Origin: Candidatus Melainabacteria bacterium
GTDB taxonomy: Bacteria > Cyanobacteriota > Vampirovibrionia > Obscuribacterales > Obscuribacteraceae
Reading direction: 5' to 3'
Assembly (NCBI GenBank): GCA_003175915.1
Contig: PSRH01000032.1
Coordinates: 1 to 10,705 of the forward strand
Length of the DNA stretch: 10,705 nucleotides
Made by a program: the position numbers and the translations under genes
Shown here: positions 1 to 5,711 of the stretch, one piece after another
How positions within the stretch are numbered: the first letter of the stretch is position 1
How the letters are laid out: each line of letters begins with the position of its first letter
The notes under the pieces: model-generated
Seen by the model: only the letters and a program-made list of their open reading frames with translations
Told to the model about the DNA's origin: nothing
Database searches by the model: none

Positions 1-415
1 TGGGGAAGCGCTTCATGGCGTCGTTGACTAATCGGGAAGCCATCGCCATTCGCCCGGTTTTCGTTTCCGCCTTGATCATTCCAACGATAGCTTTCAGCTG
101 ATTGGGTCCGTATTTGAGAGCCAATTGATATTGCTCGTACGATTCTCCCGGCAGTCCCAAAAGTTCGTAGCAATTTCCGAGAAGAAGATGGGCGCGATAG
201 TTGCTAGGATCCTTTTCCAAGATCGCCGCCAGGTCGTCATAAGAACGATCGGATACGCTCTCTAACTCGACTTCCTGAGCAATTCTGTCGAGAGTCGACT
301 CTGTGGTTTCTTGCTTTACAGCAGAGCTGGTTACCGTGGCAAGGCAACATCCGGGGTAATTCAGATGTAATTGCAACAAGAGAAGGGAAGACAAGAAATA
401 AGGTTTGATTCGCAC
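1..415 (-). CDS. Exported TPR-repeat protein, C-terminus beyond the window (partial)
   Basis: The frame opens with GTG at 415-413 and stays open to the window edge, giving 138 residues. The N-terminus is signal-like: Arg and Lys, then a Leu-rich core (residues 7-18) and a Cys-Cys-Leu-Ala stretch near 23-26. The Cys is not in a convincing lipobox. From about residue 55 on, helical pairs of TPR type can be read, with landmarks such as LLLGNCYELLG and YEQYQLALKYGPN, so a periplasmic or surface protein-binding scaffold is likely. The GTG lies one base after the TAG stop of the preceding gene, and an AGGA at 426-423 sits 7 nt upstream of it, inside that gene's end. Translational coupling is therefore likely. 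As the third gene of the TadG-like operon it may serve pilus or surface assembly; that is inference from position only. Confidence 0.75.
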   Translation of the reverse strand, partial: MRIKPYFLSSLLLLQLHLNYPGCCLATVTSSAVKQETTESTLDRIAQEVELESVSDRSYDDLAAILEKDPSNYRAHLLLGNCYELLGLPGESYEQYQLALKYGPNQLKAIVGMIKAETKTGRMAMASRLVNDAMKRFP

Positions 416-416
416 C

Positions 417-932
417 CTAGTGTCCTAGCTTGTAACTAATACCGATTGTAGAAGCAAACCAGGGGTTACGGCTTTTAGCAGCAGTAATTGCACAATAATT
501 TTTGCCTTTGACCGCCACTATGGCATTTTGAGTTTGATTGTCCGGCAGAATCTTCCATGAATAACTTGCCAGGGCATCACGATACCAGTCTAATACCTGT
601 TCTGCCGGCTCATGAACGGCGTATTTCAACTCTATCCTGCGCACCGGCAAAGTTGAATCTGCTGGATAATCAAAGCCGCCCAGGAAATAACTCCTAGCAG
701 AATACCGTGGTAAATCTGGCAGCTCCACCGGCGTCTTTAATATGGTCGCGCCCGTGCCTTTGTAGACAGTACGTGGATCTTGCTTGCCATTGGCATAGTT
801 ACCGTACTGACTGTAGGGGTCTGCCAATCCACTTGGACTGAAAACGAGCTGTTGATTTGTCAGAGCCCCTGTTAACAGGCAATAGGCTGTCAATTTTGTG
901 AGGCGTATTGAGAATTGCTTCTTGAAGACCAT
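417..932 (-). CDS. Small exported protein of unknown family, second gene of the TadG-like operon
   Basis: I do not recognise a named family. From the ATG at 932 the protein has 171 residues: a basic start (MVFKKQFSIRLTK), a hydrophobic stretch and a plausible signal-peptidase site after GLA before DPYSQYG, so it is probably exported. The mature part has one compact alpha/beta-looking domain. It includes 'LDWYRDALASYSWKI', a pattern of Tyr and Leu followed by an aromatic-Trp turn seen in small secreted bacterial domains, and ends in a beta-rich 'ISYKLGH'. The start at 932 is preferred because AGGA (944-941) lies 8 nt upstream and gives a clean signal peptide. Alternatives are ATG 941 and a GTG at 1019 that overlaps the preceding stop but adds a non-signal-like leader. 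The stop lies one base before the next gene's GTG. Confidence 0.8.
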   Translation of the reverse strand: MVFKKQFSIRLTKLTAYCLLTGALTNQQLVFSPSGLADPYSQYGNYANGKQDPRTVYKGTGATILKTPVELPDLPRYSARSYFLGGFDYPADSTLPVRRIELKYAVHEPAEQVLDWYRDALASYSWKILPDNQTQNAIVAVKGKNYCAITAAKSRNPWFASTIGISYKLGH

Positions 933-1012
933 ATTTTCCATCCTGACCGCGCTTACCGCGGTCGTTTTACCTTCAAAAGAGGGTGATATTTGGTTAGTGC
1001 GCAGAGATACGA

Positions 1013-3352
1013 CTAACACGGGCAGTGGAAGTCCATTCCTCCATTGTCATTTACACAATTGAAGAAGCGCAACACACCGAGCAAACCGTCTTTGCCTGAG
1101 CTAGGAGTCCAGCGGGCTGTACTTGTGGCGGTACCCTGTCCAAATGGCGCGCAGTCAAATGGATGTGGATAGCCACCGTCACCGTTACGGTCAAGATAGC
1201 CACTATTACCACTACCGCCTCCACTGCTGTCCGAGACGAGCAGGAGCTTCTGCTGGACTACGCCACCAGGACCGATCTGATCGGTAGTAGAGATAACCGG
1301 CGTGCCGTCCACTACTACGCGGCTGGGATCGATGCGGGCAGGAAGACCCGATTGAGGCGTAATTCTCAATGTGGGGTTGTTGGTATCGGTGTTATCGGCG
1401 AAGATGTACAAGACGCCACCGAGTGGAACTGGCGTGTTCAAAATCGGAGCAATTTCGGCAGCTGTGGCGCTTGGCTTCAGCTCTTTGATTCTCTGAATCA
1501 AATCAGCCAGCACTGTTTGAGCCTGGGCCTTGGTGACGGCCGCGTAACCCAAGCCATCATTAGGGCCGGTCAGTCCGAATTGGATGAATGTACCAGTCGG
1601 TCCGATCAGCTGATTGATAGTTGGCGGGCCCGTTCGTATGATCGAGTCATTGTTGAATAAGTTGGGATCCAGTTGAAAGGCATCCAAGCCAGTACACTGA
1701 TTATTTATTGGTATAGCCAGGCTAGCGCTACCACCCGTTTCTCGTCCGGTAATAACAGTCGCTTCAGCAAACTCCAGAGCCGAGACACACAGGCGTTGGG
1801 TCGTCCCCGGGTTGAAGTCCCCGAGGGCCAGACGGATTTTGTCCCGAGCCGCTACACAGGTGGGGTTGTTCGTGAAACCGTAAGAGGGCGCGGCTGGATC
1901 TGAATTTATGTTGTTGCAAGTAACCATGTTCGGATCGAATCCCTGGGTTGATATATCCCGGGCCGGGATGCCCATGGCATCTTGTAATTTAGTATTGCCT
2001 GCCAGGCATTGATCGATAGCAGCGTACTCGGAGGCGTTCAAATCTCTGCCAAAATCGCGCATGTGATTAAACTTGGCTTGTTGGATATCGCCAATGCAGC
2101 CATAGTCGTTAGCACTTGGACCCTGAATACTGACGGCAGGAATACCGCCATTAGTCAAGGGAATCGCAAAGATCTGTCCGCCGCCCCCCGTACCATTACC
2201 CATCATGAAACCAGCAAAGACATCCGGTGGGACGTTCGTGTCGTCCGGTGAAACATCGACCGTTAGACATTGCACCGGTGTAGCGAAGTTGATTGGTCCG
2301 GGCGTAGTTGATGGCTCAGCCGGTAGGTAGCCGTTGGCGACTGCGATATAACCATTGGGCATACGCACCGTAAACGTGGCGTTCAATGAGCCGGCAATGG
2401 CGCACGAGACAGCACTCTGGGCCAGAAGCGTCCGACCATCGTCGGCGAGGCCGCCGGATTCGAAGGCGTTTGGAGGAATGCGCGTATGCACAGCTCCATC
2501 AGGACCGGACAAAGGCGAAGGTTGTGAGTCGCGAAAGGAAGTGTTATCTACCAGGTGAGGTTCTTCTCCCGGTCGTAACGGTACAGCCATGCAGGTGTGA
2601 TCGGGAGTGTCGGTGACACCAGGTACTGCCAGTGGTGCATAGCCAATAAAATAAGGCTGACCGTTTTTAATGACGAAATCGCCGGCGAGGTTGGCCTGAT
2701 TGAACGGAGCAGGCAGGACGTTCGGATCGAGAATGACGTTGCTGGCCCGGCTGCGTACCATAAAGGATATATCTTTGACCGCGCTGACTGGCTGGGTCAT
2801 TTCCTGCAGTTTAAGCATGCGTACGTTGTTCACTCCCGCAAGGGCACTGAAGTTCGTATCTAAAACCGAGTCGCCTTTCAATTTTCTAGCCAAAGATACG
2901 CCCACCCCGTTATCGGGATCATCAAGCAATTGCAGCAGTCGTTGAGCGCGGGCGATACCCAAGGGACTCGGGTTGACGCCGCCGTTGTCGGCTGCGGCGT
3001 TGAGTGCTACGACAAATGCCTGGGCCACGAGCCGATCGTAAACAAGCAAGTCTATTTGGCCGTTACTTGGGTCGGCTAATTCGGAAAAGTTCTGTTGAAC
3101 CTCAGCGAGGATGGCGGGATCATTGATGTCGAAAGGCCCATGAAAATTGCCTGTATCGAAAACATTGAGGCGGGGTGAACGAACGCTCAATTTGGCAACG
3201 TTGAGATTGCCCGAATCTGTGGCGTGTTCAAGTTCACGATGACCGCCCACAAGTTTGGCGAAGAAGAAAAAGGCAATACCCAATAAGGTAAGTATCAGCG
3301 TCAGGGCAGCGACCAAACCCAGAGTGGCTCCCCGTTTGCGCGACATATTCAT
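1013..3352 (-). CDS. Large TadG-like membrane-anchored surface protein
   Basis: The 779-residue product starts MNMSRKRGATLG, with one membrane helix at about residues 10-32. Then comes 'RELEHATDSGNLNVAK' (39-54), which matches the pattern of TadE/TadG-like N-terminal domains (RELQ-x-AxDAxALAxA). I see no von Willebrand A metal site. The remaining ~720 residues should be extracytoplasmic: rich in Asn, Pro, Gly and Asp, with 13 cysteines, a Gly-rich stretch (NGTGGGG) and, near the C-terminus, DRNGDGG (721-727), a possible calcium loop. The protein ends in HCPC. Residue +5 after Gly8 is Leu, not Glu, so prepilin-peptidase cleavage is not expected, as for TadG proteins generally. The start at 3352 is set by GAGGTG at 3364-3359, six bases upstream; a longer GTG start at 3385 lies inside a leader hairpin. 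The family assignment rests on the N-terminal ~55 residues. Confidence 0.75.
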   Translation of the reverse strand: MNMSRKRGATLGLVAALTLILTLLGIAFFFFAKLVGGHRELEHATDSGNLNVAKLSVRSPRLNVFDTGNFHGPFDINDPAILAEVQQNFSELADPSNGQIDLLVYDRLVAQAFVVALNAAADNGGVNPSPLGIARAQRLLQLLDDPDNGVGVSLARKLKGDSVLDTNFSALAGVNNVRMLKLQEMTQPVSAVKDISFMVRSRASNVILDPNVLPAPFNQANLAGDFVIKNGQPYFIGYAPLAVPGVTDTPDHTCMAVPLRPGEEPHLVDNTSFRDSQPSPLSGPDGAVHTRIPPNAFESGGLADDGRTLLAQSAVSCAIAGSLNATFTVRMPNGYIAVANGYLPAEPSTTPGPINFATPVQCLTVDVSPDDTNVPPDVFAGFMMGNGTGGGGQIFAIPLTNGGIPAVSIQGPSANDYGCIGDIQQAKFNHMRDFGRDLNASEYAAIDQCLAGNTKLQDAMGIPARDISTQGFDPNMVTCNNINSDPAAPSYGFTNNPTCVAARDKIRLALGDFNPGTTQRLCVSALEFAEATVITGRETGGSASLAIPINNQCTGLDAFQLDPNLFNNDSIIRTGPPTINQLIGPTGTFIQFGLTGPNDGLGYAAVTKAQAQTVLADLIQRIKELKPSATAAEIAPILNTPVPLGGVLYIFADNTDTNNPTLRITPQSGLPARIDPSRVVVDGTPVISTTDQIGPGGVVQQKLLLVSDSSGGGSGNSGYLDRNGDGGYPHPFDCAPFGQGTATSTARWTPSSGKDGLLGVLRFFNCVNDNGGMDFHCPC

Positions 3353-3358
3353 CCCATA

Positions 3359-3364
3359 CACCTC
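3359..3364 (-). promoter_or_regulatory. Ribosome binding site of the TadG-like gene
   Basis: GAGGTG on the minus strand lies 6 nt before the ATG at 3352-3350. It decides against the upstream in-frame GTG at 3385, which sits within the GC-rich arm of a leader hairpin and has no ribosome binding site of its own. Confidence 0.7.
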
Positions 3365-3373
3365 ACGACATTT

Positions 3374-3412
3374 GGCGGCGTGCACGAAAGCCGCCTGACA
3401 TACTGCATGTCA
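3374..3412 (-). promoter_or_regulatory. Two adjacent stem-loops in the leader of the TadG-like operon
   Basis: On the minus strand TGACAT (3412-3407), loop GCAGT and ATGTCA (3401-3396) form a perfect 6-bp stem. It is followed with no gap by GGCGGC (3395-3390), a 10-nt loop and GCCGCC (3379-3374), another perfect 6-bp stem. The second stem ends about 10 nt before the ribosome binding site. A further ATGTC (3371-3367), just before the GAGG, could pair with the same GACAT (3411-3407), so two competing folds are possible. The function as a translational control element is inference. A third small stem (CTTCTT/AAGAAG, 3484-3499) lies upstream in the same leader. Confidence 0.4.
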
Positions 3413-3540
3413 AACCACAAGATCTTACAGCCAGGGCACTCTAGAAGCTAGCCAAGCGCGTAGTAACTCACAGAGCAAGAAGGCTTCTTCTGCAAGAAGT
3501 GCTTTATGACCGAACGATAGCTGAACATTAAGGACACTTC

Positions 3541-3569
3541 ATTATCTATCTCTAATCCAAGAAAGTCAA
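3541..3569 (-). promoter_or_regulatory. Sigma-70-type promoter for the TadG-like operon
   Basis: Minus strand: TTGACT (3569-3564), a 17-nt spacer, and GATAAT (3546-3541). Both hexamers match the consensus at 5 of 6 positions and the spacing is ideal. The predicted transcript would start near 3534 and carry a leader of about 180 nt before the ATG at 3352. Confidence 0.65.
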
Positions 3570-3683
3570 GAACTTTTTATTTGGCTGCTTTGTTAGGGCT
3601 GCGGAGTCGTGATATTGTCCACCTGTTGCCCTTATAATGAATCGGGCCTCGGGCGAGCCAGGTTTTGGCGAGAAAACGACCTC

Positions 3684-3712
3684 TTGCAATTGAAATAATT
3701 TTCGTCTAATAT
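3684..3712 (+). promoter_or_regulatory. Candidate promoter for the two TadE-like genes
   Basis: Plus strand: TTGCAA (3684-3689), a 17-nt spacer, and TAATAT (3707-3712), each 4 of 6 to consensus, in an AT-rich stretch. An overlapping alternative uses TTGAAA at 3690-3695 with TATAGC at 3712-3717. A perfect TATAAT at 3633-3638 also lies upstream but has no convincing -35 partner. The predicted start near 3719 gives a leader of about 100 nt. Confidence 0.4.
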
Positions 3713-3819
3713 ATAGCTTCTTCTATTTATGTGCGTATAGAGCGAGCCAGGAAGAACTATCTGGCTGAAACCGGTTTACTAGTATTTGTTCTAATATTGA
3801 ATAGGGTGCTGAATTCGAG

Positions 3820-4428
3820 ATGAGTTTCGATATGACTTCTATATATGTAACGCCCAAGGAAGATCCAGGTCAGTCTTATTCCCTTCGCTCGCGCCTTCAC
3901 AGGCAAATTCGCGCCGGAAGGCTGCGTAGTGAAAAGGGAGGCCAGATCACCGAACTGCCGCCAGCGCTGTTTATCTTACTAATTCTGATCTTCTTCCCAT
4001 TGGTCGATCTGCTCTACTACTGCTTTGCTTATGGTGCTACCTGGTATCTTCACCAACTTGAGTTGCGGGCGGTTACCGTAAGCGTGCCACCGGCAGGACA
4101 ACCGCTTGGTCTGGCCGGACCTTTTGATGGGCGTGTGCTTCCCGAGTTACAAACGAAGGAGACCCAATTTCTCAATAGCGGTCTGGGTTCCTTTTTGCAG
4201 ATGCGTCCAGCAGATGTTAGACAATGTTTGGTTACGCAGTATCCGGATCCTAATAATCCTGCCGTTGTTGGAACATCCGTCTTGACCAACCAATTCCGCG
4301 TCAAAGCGATGCTCTATATTCCCATTCCTATGTTCCAGAACATTCCTGCGCTTAATTCGCTCAACCGCGGCAACATCGATTTCTCCTATAGCAGCACTGC
4401 CCTGCAGGAAGAACGAGGACTCAATTAA
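3820..4428 (+). CDS. TadE-like pseudopilin, longer copy
   Basis: This 202-residue protein has a 40-residue basic N-terminal extension, then EKGGQITELPP and a hydrophobic segment at about 47-70, then an extracytoplasmic tail. Gly40 followed by GQITE places Glu45 at +5, the pattern cleaved by class III prepilin peptidases (TadV type). The arrangement around the helix, including Asp63 and the Tyr-rich end, resembles TadE (GxxxxEFAL...VDxGRxxxAY). The tail contains one Cys and an IPIP block like that of the next gene. It should be a minor pseudopilin in the cytoplasmic membrane that acts with a Tad secretion machine. The cytoplasmic extension before the cleavage site is longer than usual. No strong ribosome binding site precedes ATG 3820, and ATG 3832 is an alternative. 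The family call rests on pattern, not on a search. Confidence 0.75.
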   Translation: MSFDMTSIYVTPKEDPGQSYSLRSRLHRQIRAGRLRSEKGGQITELPPALFILLILIFFPLVDLLYYCFAYGATWYLHQLELRAVTVSVPPAGQPLGLAGPFDGRVLPELQTKETQFLNSGLGSFLQMRPADVRQCLVTQYPDPNNPAVVGTSVLTNQFRVKAMLYIPIPMFQNIPALNSLNRGNIDFSYSSTALQEERGLN

Positions 4429-4480
4429 GGAAATGCGAGGTTTCGTAGGGGCAGGGCTGTTTTGAGAGGGACTCTGAGTT

Positions 4481-4939
4481 ATGCTGTCAGTTCGACGTAA
4501 GTGTTTAAGACGCTCAGGCAGCAGTCTAATTGAGACGGCTGCAGGATTGTTCGTGCTGGTACCGGTAGTCCTCTTCCTCTTCGATCTTGTTTCGATGATT
4601 TTAGTGCAGACAGCCAATGATGCCCTGGCAAAGCACGCTGCCAGAGCCGCTGCGGAAACTCCGGATCCTAATCCGCCTGCATCCACCCCGGCTGCCCAAA
4701 TTCAGGCGACCAATACCGCCACGCAGATCGTCAACTCCTTTCCCCCTTCAAGATTGGCTTCCAATCCCAGTTTGTTAGTCTGTACCTACACGGACGATCG
4801 AGTTAACGGCATTTCCCAAGTTTATGTGCGCACCAGGCTCAGTTGCACTCTGCCCATTCCGATACCTTTCAGCAGCCTGTCGGCAATCGATTTCGTTGCC
4901 GAAGCTACAGAGCCAATCGTCGCTGTTTTGCCGCCCTAG
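4481..4939 (+). CDS. TadE-like pseudopilin, shorter copy
   Basis: This 152-residue protein has a short basic N-terminus (RRKCLRRSG), then SSLIE and a membrane helix at about 19-42, followed by 'QTANDALAKHAARAAAE'. That is the classic TadE/TadG layout of a helix and then an Ala-rich amphipathic helix. Gly13 followed by SSLIE puts Glu18 at +5, the prepilin-peptidase signature. The extracytoplasmic part has two cysteines (CTYTDD and SCTLPIP) and ends near an IPIP block plus 'IDF', both also found in the preceding protein, so the two may be paralogues. The gene follows the first TadE-like gene after 52 bp, most likely on the same transcript. A purine-rich AGAGGG lies about 11 nt before the ATG. 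Confidence in the TadE type is good; the exact role is inferred. Confidence 0.8.
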   Translation: MLSVRRKCLRRSGSSLIETAAGLFVLVPVVLFLFDLVSMILVQTANDALAKHAARAAAETPDPNPPASTPAAQIQATNTATQIVNSFPPSRLASNPSLLVCTYTDDRVNGISQVYVRTRLSCTLPIPIPFSSLSAIDFVAEATEPIVAVLPP

Positions 4940-4965
4940 GGTCCAAGGCAATCCCGAATGCCCCG

Positions 4966-5466
4966 TTAGTGACTGGGCAACAGGGCCGAGTTGGCCTGGT
5001 TGCTGAAATTGTTGACGTTAGAGTGTGGTGGTACGAGGATCACTGGCAGTTTAGGGATTGCCTCGTCCTTGATATCGAGAAGCTTGATCAATGGCTCATT
5101 AGCTTTGGCTGTATCGACCAGCTTCTCTTCGTTTAGTTTCGTCGAGTCGTAAATGATACTTGCGCCGTAGGGCTTCTTGAGCATTATTGCCACCTTTACC
5201 GTACCATCCAGGGCATTGATGCGCCTCTTGATGCCCAGCAAACAGACAGCACAGCTTTTCCCAACTATTCGGAAATCCAATCTATGCAGAGCATTTTTGT
5301 TATAAGGCTTCGGTTTTTCAACTTCAGGCGCCGCGATAATTGCTACTGGGCGATTGCTCTTCGCCGCCGGTCCGCCGTTTGGCTCCGTGGTTTTTGAATC
5401 TTCGCCCGCGCCAGCGGAGCCGGCAAAAAAGATCAGGCAGATGGTTGCAAGCAAGGATGCCTTCAT
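4966..5466 (-). CDS. Secreted protein with a heavy-metal-associated (HMA-like) domain
   Basis: The 166-residue protein begins with a signal peptide (MKASLLATICLIFFAGSAGA, cleavage near residue 20). A Pro/Lys-rich linker leads to an HMA-like domain at about 62-125. The metal-site region reads GKSCAVC, with the CxxC pair at Cys72 and Cys75; the usual GMTCxxC has Met where this has Lys70. Next comes 'LLGIKRRINALDGTVKV' and an 'IIYD..KLNEEKLVDTAKA' strand-helix, as in the beta-alpha-beta-beta-alpha-beta ferredoxin-like fold. HMA proteins bind Cu(I) or similar soft metals, and an exported copy would work in the periplasm or outside the cell. A thiol-redox role is possible. No P-type ATPase or copper regulator is nearby. 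GGAGAG lies 7 nt before the ATG. The gene converges with the TadE-like gene across 26 bp. Confidence 0.82.
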   Translation of the reverse strand: MKASLLATICLIFFAGSAGAGEDSKTTEPNGGPAAKSNRPVAIIAAPEVEKPKPYNKNALHRLDFRIVGKSCAVCLLGIKRRINALDGTVKVAIMLKKPYGASIIYDSTKLNEEKLVDTAKANEPLIKLLDIKDEAIPKLPVILVPPHSNVNNFSNQANSALLPSH

Positions 5467-5501
5467 TGGTTCTCTCTCCCTTTTTTACAAAATGCCGGTT
5501 T

Positions 5502-5564
5502 CATTAGTGTTGAACGATCGTCAGCAGTGGCCTGAGCAATCCTAGTATTCCACCTTCACTAATG
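5502..5564. repeat. Inverted repeat upstream of the HMA-like gene
   Basis: CATTAGTG at 5502-5509 and CACTAATG at 5557-5564 are perfect 8-bp inverted arms separated by 47 bp, within 100 bp upstream of the HMA-like start at 5466. They could be paired regulator half-sites or the arms of a large RNA loop. No regulator family is recognised from the sequence and a chance match is possible. Confidence 0.3.
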
Positions 5565-5633
5565 ATAGCTGCGATTCCTGAGGCGGGCCAACCGAAATAG
5601 GGGCACTTTCATAGATTGGCCATGCTCAAGCCA

Positions 5634-5663
5634 GACGGGCAAGACGTCTCCGTCCTGCCCGTC
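5634..5663 (-). terminator. 13-bp hairpin with GNRA loop in the ftsZ 3' region (candidate terminator or stabiliser)
   Basis: On the minus strand GACGGGCAGGACG, loop GAGA and CGTCTTGCCCGTC form 13 continuous pairs with a single G-U wobble, closed by a GNRA-type tetraloop. It lies 48 nt after the ftsZ stop. On the plus strand the wobble becomes an A-C mismatch and the loop is TCTC, so the structure favours the ftsZ transcript. No run of T follows, so a standard intrinsic terminator is not supported. It may be a pausing or mRNA-end stabilising structure, or a factor-dependent stop. Confidence 0.5.
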
Positions 5664-5711
5664 GATAATCTTTCGGTAAGTACCTTCTTTCGGATCAAAA
5701 GGTGGACCGGG

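Larger units (their letters stand above)
3353..3819. other. 467-bp divergent intergenic region between the TadG-like and TadE-like genes
   Basis: I see no convincing gene here. It holds two back-to-back candidate promoters (3541-3569 leftward, 3684-3712 rightward) and the structured leftward leader. There is a 10-nt direct repeat, GCGAGCCAGG, at 3653-3662 and 3742-3751. The second copy begins the small hairpin AGCCAG/CTGGCT (3745-3750 with 3761-3766) in the rightward leader. The layout suggests that the two transcripts are controlled together, but no known operator is recognised. Confidence 0.6.

Noticed and set aside
1163..2945. Several plus-strand open frames of 60-165 codons lying inside the TadG-like gene
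   Set aside because: They lie antisense to a long gene with a signal anchor and a good ribosome binding site. Their products are low-quality mixtures without domains, and each is a by-product of the opposite frame.
3353..3385. Longer GTG start at 3385 for the TadG-like gene
   Set aside because: It lies inside a GC-rich hairpin and has no ribosome binding site, whereas ATG 3352 has GAGGTG at ideal spacing.
3633..3638. Perfect TATAAT in the divergent region as the main rightward promoter
   Set aside because: No acceptable -35 hexamer at 16-18 nt and no extended -10 TG. It is kept only as an alternative to 3684-3712.
4050..4686. Minus-strand frames antisense to the TadE-like genes
   Set aside because: The plus-strand genes have consistent helix and cleavage-site patterns, while the antisense products (Ser/Arg-rich) do not look like proteins.
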